DNA from: Spirometra erinaceieuropaei | Taxonomy: Eukaryota > Platyhelminthes > Cestoda > Diphyllobothriidea > Diphyllobothriidae | DNA length: 64,000 nucleotides | Assembly (NCBI GenBank): GCA_902702965.1 | Contig: CACRXP010000392.1 | Span: forward strand, 75,764 to 139,763 | Direction of reading: 5' to 3' | Shown here: positions 59,421 through 64,000 of the stretch, piece after piece | Layout of the letters: the number at the start of each line of letters is the position of its first letter | Position numbering within the stretch: position 1 is the first letter of the stretch | Made by a program: the position numbers and the translations under genes | Notes under the pieces: model-generated | Told to the model about the DNA's origin: nothing | The model's input: only the letters and a program-made list of their open reading frames with translations | Databases searched by the model: none

Positions 59421-62169
59421 AACCCGCCTCTGCAAATGGCGGGTCTACGGCTGAGCAGGATGACCGCGAAAGCACTGCCTCACCCCATCTCAATGGCAAA
59501 AACCGACAGGCTATAGCGACCGCCGGTGGCCATTCTCCAGATGACTCGAGCCAAGCGCGCCGAATGCGTTTCCCGACAATGCAGACTACCATTTCTCATG
59601 GAGGGCTTGTGCTAAACTGCCAATGTAATATCACTGACCCACCGCATTCACCAGGAAACGGGGCGGTAGTCCCGAAAGCCCAGAACAAAGCAAACTACGT
59701 CGCATTGTCAACCTGATTATCAGGAAGTGACCCCAGATACCCCGTCGAGGGTGGACTGATCGCAACACTGCCAGACCACTAATGGTCACTCACATCCTCA
59801 ACCACAGCACCTAACTGAATCGTCGAGAGAGCGTTCATCAGACTCGCTTGGCGCACGTACGCACACCCCTTAAATCAAACCTGATCACTGAATACGTTGC
59901 CAGCCTTACAACCGCCCTCCGCCACTTCGGCGCTTGTCATTTGGATAGAAGCTTAACATTCCAGCTTAGATCAGCGAATGTAGAACCTCTGGACTGCATG
60001 ATCTAGGAGGACCAATGCAACGTACCGACAGACCGGGCCCATGTTCGTGAAGGCTGTCCACTGACTATTGTTTCCGTCTCTTGTAAATATCTGTCGCCCG
60101 CCTTGAAAAATAGGCAAGTTCCGTGGGCCCTCACCGGTATCCGGCTAGTCCTACCCAAGGCTTGACCGAAAAAGACTGTAAACGGACTTAGCCGGCAATG
60201 CATTCGGGACACATTTCAAAAGAGAAGACAGAAAAGGCAATTCACATAGATGAGGAGTTGGTGTCACATGGCTCCTGAAACAGACAAAAACTTATAAGTT
60301 AGGCGTAGGAAATAGCACGTGATCAGTCTTTCCTAAAATTTTCCATTTACATTCTGGTAGAAACTTGAGAAACAGCCATTCCCACATAAACGCATCACCT
60401 AGCGGCACTTCGGGTGCCTTCACCCCTAACGTCAGAAATCCATCACCTGGGGTATTCGAACGCCACTGGATACATGCAACCACAGAGACACGTCCGAATG
60501 CCTAGTTTCGGGACCGCAGGAAGCTTCTGTAGAGCGCAATATATCAGTTTAATTTGTACTGACCTCGAATCTTAAAGATCCAGTTTTAATTAAGATGCCA
60601 AGCTCGTTCCTGAAGGTAGATTGGAATGTAATCCTCAAACAAATGCCTCAATTAATAACACGCCAAATAATCCATCCTAACCATCAGTCATCACGACAAA
60701 ACTCAGAAGGCGAAACTTACACGAATCGCGTAGATGACCAGACAGGAAGTCCTATGATTCAAATCCCTCCAAAGCCCGTTAAGGTGAGTCGGAGGACAAC
60801 TGTTCAAAACGTCAACGAATGGTGCAAACCGGTGTTTCGTATCCTCAGGCGTTGAGGGCCACCTCGTAGGCCATTGCCAAACTCCGCCCAGACTCCACAC
60901 TACGGCTGAAATTTCGACAGTTGGTTCTAACCCATATCGGCTTCCAGGTGCCGTCACCAGCGGCCTCCTTGAGACAATCTGTTCATTGGCCCATAAAAAG
61001 CAACCGCGGCCCACGGGGTGAAAGGCGTCCGAATTAATAAGACTGTTAAAAAACACTTTCGATGGGTTAAGAGTGCGTTCGCCAATGCTGACCTTGGGGC
61101 TTCCTACATCCCTTTCCGCAGATGTCCGTAGTTTCGATCTCTCAATTTACTAACACTGGTGTAGAGAACCGTTGAGCTGAATTTTCATGGCCCTCACAAG
61201 GATTAACGATAAGGTACTGTTACCCAGGATTTCATAAAAAAACTGAACTTTCTGCCACCAAGCGTAATACAGTTCAGGGACTCTTAGGTTGGCTGAGCCT
61301 ACATCCCTGTTTGTTCAGGTAATGAATGGCTGTCGTCTGGCTGGTGTAAGAGTACTTCGCGCGTTACTGAGATGCCCTGAACATATACGAGAAGCGATTT
61401 CTTGAGCAAAATTTAAGCGGGTCGTTCTTGGCGTAGCAGCAATCGGATCAACAAATGACTCGAGATAATTATTCAAGTAACCTTCGAATTTTCTCTCAGG
61501 GATCCCTGGGATTCTGTGGGAATGAACTTCATTAATCGACGAGCACGTTTCTCACTCTGTTAGGACCGCTTCGAGTCGATGTATTTGTTGTCTGGTCGCT
61601 CTAGCCCTTCATCTTTGTTTTGTGCCTTCTTACTTCTGTGTGCCCACCTTCAATCTCTGTTGGCATTTAGACGGGAGGGTCTAAATCCATTACTCATATG
61701 CTTCCAAACACATTACTGCACTTGTCTTAGCCGCAGATGACGTGGATCCACGCCTCCCAACCATGTAATACAGCATCCAGTGTTCCTAATGCAGAGGTTG
61801 AACCAAGAACCGTATGAACCTTCCGACTAGAGTGCTTTTGAGCGGAAGCTGCCCCTTACAGATATTGCTACTGCCCTTCCTTTTTGGTTATTTGCCATCA
61901 GTTGTTTAACTGGTTTCCTCCACGTCGTTCCTTCATGCGGTAATCTCCTAAAAGAGTGAGCGGCCTATACTTTTAATAATTTATTTGCATCGACCCTGCG
62001 TACAAGTGTACAGATTGCAAAGAAAAACATCTCGTACAAAGAAGCTGTTGTTGAGGTGCCTCCCTCGAACTGGCTATTACGAGCCTAATTTGAGGTTCAC
62101 TTTCTACTGCTACATCAAAACTTATTCTACTTTTTTTTCGAGTCCCTTTCCGCTCCATCTCCTTCCTAA
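59421..62169. other. Intergenic region
   Basis: No transposon or repeat recognised. The one candidate exon is listed at 60595-60783. T- and C-rich stretches occur at 61560-61680 without associated features. Confidence 0.45.
60595..60783 (+). CDS. Candidate exon of unknown gene
   Basis: 63 codons, from an ATG that directly follows a possible acceptor (cagttttaattaag) to a perfect donor CCCGTTAAG|gtgagt. The peptide begins MPSSFLKVDWNVILKQMPQL and includes MIQIPPKPVK; polar, no domain recognised. Phase 0 on both ends if the acceptor is used. There is no partner exon that I can link to it, so this may be chance. Confidence 0.25.
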
Positions 62170-62525
62170 GCGATGCCAAGTCTGATGCCCCTGTAGCAGT
62201 TCGCGTTTACTGGCCATCCGCCTTTGTCACGCTGCCTTCCTGTCCGCCTCACACTCCTTGTCGATACGCTGCTGTGACGCGCGAGGCCTCGCGAGTGCCC
62301 GAAGCCAAACAACGCAGTCCCCACTCTGATTGGCTGGCGGACGCGGTGACAACGAAAGGCGCACACACGCGCTGGGTCTCAGCACCTCGAGGGCGGACAC
62401 AGACGACAACTTAACTGGAGAGCGCGCTCGCGGGGACTGCCTACAGACCCCTTGTGTACGCACTTCCTTAGGCAGTAAAGGTTGTCCAACTCAAACTATC
62501 TTCCCTGACTTTTGATTGGGAATCT
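62170..62525 (+). repeat. Interspersed repeat B, copy 2
   Basis: Same series as 48336-48710: 'gccttcctgtccgcctcac', 'gtcgatacgctgctg', 'gcgaggc', 'ctgattggctggcg', 'gaaaggcgcacacacg', 'gcggacacagacgaca', 'ctggagagcgcgctc', 'cccttgtgtacgc', 'cagtaaaggttgtcca' and 'gattgggaatc'. Better GC content than copy 1, so perhaps younger. Confidence 0.8.
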
Positions 62526-62654
62526 CTGTCTTGTCGACCACTCTACTTTCGACACCCCTAGTACCGTAATGACTCGTGCTAATTTCATTCTACTTCGAGT
62601 CCGCAGAATGTTATTTGACTGGATCGCAGTTGGTAGCCCGGAATGGGGAAGCGG

Positions 62655-62940
62655 ACGACCACCTTAACCCTTATCCTAACCTTAACCCTAAACTTAACCT
62701 TAAACGTTAACCGCTAATCCTAACGACAGCCTTAACCCTAACCGAAATCGTAACCGTAGCCCTTAGGCATAGCCGTAACTGAGAAACCTAACCGTAACAC
62801 TGAAACCTACTCGTGCGTTCCAACCCTAACCGCAACCCGAAGGCCTAAGCCTAAAGGCGTAACCCTAACCCAAAGATCGGAAACCATTAACCGGTACCCT
62901 AATCCTAACCTCGAACGTAAAACGGAAGTCAAACGGGTCA
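62655..62940 (-). repeat. Degenerate telomere-like tract (CCCTAA on + strand)
   Basis: Many CCTAACCCTAA- and AACCTTAACCCTAAAC-type units, densest at 62665-62740 and 62860-62910, with frequent substitutions. Orientation is opposite to the two tracts in the ankyrin introns. It follows repeat B by about 130 bp. Confidence 0.85.
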
Positions 62941-64000
62941 GATGTGATTATGGAGCCCCACAAAATGGCCCCAGTAAGCAAACCCCCCAGTCACCTGTAA
63001 TACGGGGCCTGGCTACCAATTGCGATCAAGCCTGTTATTTTAAAGCGGCAGATCACGCGTCAGGATTTAGTTGCAAAATTCGTGCGAGACAATGTGTGAC
63101 TTCGTATATTGAACAATTAGTGACTAACAGGTCTATGCAGTTGAACTCTGCTGGACTCGTTTTCTAACTCCGAAAACCTATAAACCTCTCCTGGGTATCA
63201 CCCTGACAACATTCGGTGGATGTACTCCTGCTACTCACACGCCTGGTCTCAGCTCGTCACCTTCGAAGCGCCTGGGATCCCCGCTCCTTCTCTCCGGGAC
63301 ATGAAATTTCGGTTAATCCCATTTCAGTTCAGTTCAGTACGGTTTGTTGAGGGAAAGCGGGAGTGTGTCTTTGAGTACCCAGTTTGCAAGGTACAATTGG
63401 CTTCAACTTACAGAAAAACCTGTTGTGTTGGAAAGCTTGAAAAGACCACCAAATTATGAATGACTGAGGGAAAGCCGTCAGGGATAAAGTCAAGCCCTCA
63501 TCGCTCCAGCTCATATTCGGAGCATAAATATGTCGAGGTTCCTCTTGAAGTTTTCCATCCATGGTGACATTCTGATATCCGAACCGAGGTCATTTCATGG
63601 CCTGACCACCTTGTCGGATTAAGAGCATTTCCCCACATGCGGCTCACCACCCTTTTGAAACACGACTATCGGATTCTGATCTCTTTTTTCTAGATTACAG
63701 ACGGCCACGAGGCGACCTCATACAAACATTTGACTTCATGCGCGGTCGCGACTGCTGTCCTGCACCTGGAGATTTTTTTGAATTAGCAATTACGACGATC
63801 CTACGAGGTTATAACATGTGACTAGGGCCAGGCTGGGCACACGGACGTTCTTCTTTTCCACTGGAGTGATGAAAGATCTGAGTGCTCTGTCTGAAGTTAT
63901 CGTTAAGTTCACAGCCGTAGAGGCTTTCAAGAGAGACTTGGCCCTGCCAGCACGGAGCCCCCTCTTTAGAGGGGGCTGAGAAGGGGTCAGAAAGGGGCTA
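62941..64000. other. Right end of window
   Basis: No gene recognised. A + strand frame near the end reads VIVKFTAVEAFKRDLALPAR after a possible start around 63868 and runs into the hairpin at 63957; it has no match that I know. A 79-codon frame at 63220-63459 is unsupported. Confidence 0.4.
63957..63978. repeat. Perfect 10-bp inverted repeat (hairpin)
   Basis: agccccctct-tt-agagggggct: ten paired bases around a 2-base centre. G/C-rich, it could form a cruciform or RNA hairpin. No poly-T follows, so it is not a terminator-like signal. Confidence 0.7.

Noticed and set aside
59000..59716. 238-codon frame with a hydrophobic start that could pass for a secreted protein
   Set aside because: It runs through repeat A; the same repeat in other copies has no frame, so the ORF is fortuitous.

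Overview
This window looks like flatworm nuclear DNA, most likely a tapeworm and probably a diphyllobothriidean (the Spirometra, Schistocephalus or Dibothriocephalus group). That assignment is an inference. It rests on long introns, TTAGGG-type degenerate arrays, Penelope-like elements, and a non-LTR retrotransposon whose reverse transcriptase is followed by C2H2-like zinc fingers, a combination I associate with those worms. A short run of Ns (56749-56819) shows this is a draft assembly.

The only convincing host gene is an ankyrin on the + strand. Its 3' part runs from about 2705 to the stop codon at 43873-43875 in 16 exons, most of them small, with introns up to about 10 kb. The reading phases of all 16 exons agree and give about 1121 codons. 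The order is: weakly conserved linker (2705-12244), first ZU5 domain (15307-16053), second ZU5 domain (21396-32276), UPA domain (31987-39653), death domain (39954-40400 approx.) and an acidic C-terminal tail (40400-40816 and 43477-43875). The N-terminal ankyrin repeats must lie upstream of the window. The protein would link spectrin to membrane proteins; ZU5-ZU5-UPA is the spectrin-binding supermodule and its Asp-Ala-Arg-Gly-Gly motif is kept. One intron is of the GC-AG class, and the death domain carries an insertion.

The introns and the 20 kb downstream of the gene are filled with transposon remains. These are: (a) seven fragments of non-LTR retrotransposons, the largest at 49260-52640 (-) and 55778-57800 (+), several of them only zinc-finger 3' ends; (b) a nest of three Penelope-like element pieces at 36130-38320 inside the UPA-death domain intron, one with an intact GIY-YIG endonuclease reading frame; (c) a probable Penelope-type relic with a hammerhead-ribozyme-like core at 41536-41562; (d) a roughly 0.9 kb foldback element at 41695-42590 with related ends elsewhere; (e) an unclassified interspersed repeat 'A' in at least seven copies and repeat 'B' in two or three; (f) three degenerate telomere-like tracts.

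No second host gene is clear in 43876-64000. One candidate exon at 60595-60783 has a perfect donor site. I found no tRNA, rRNA or CRISPR features by eye. Splice sites were assigned by reading, from GT/GC-AG, pyrimidine tract, phase and homology to known ankyrins, not by transcript evidence.
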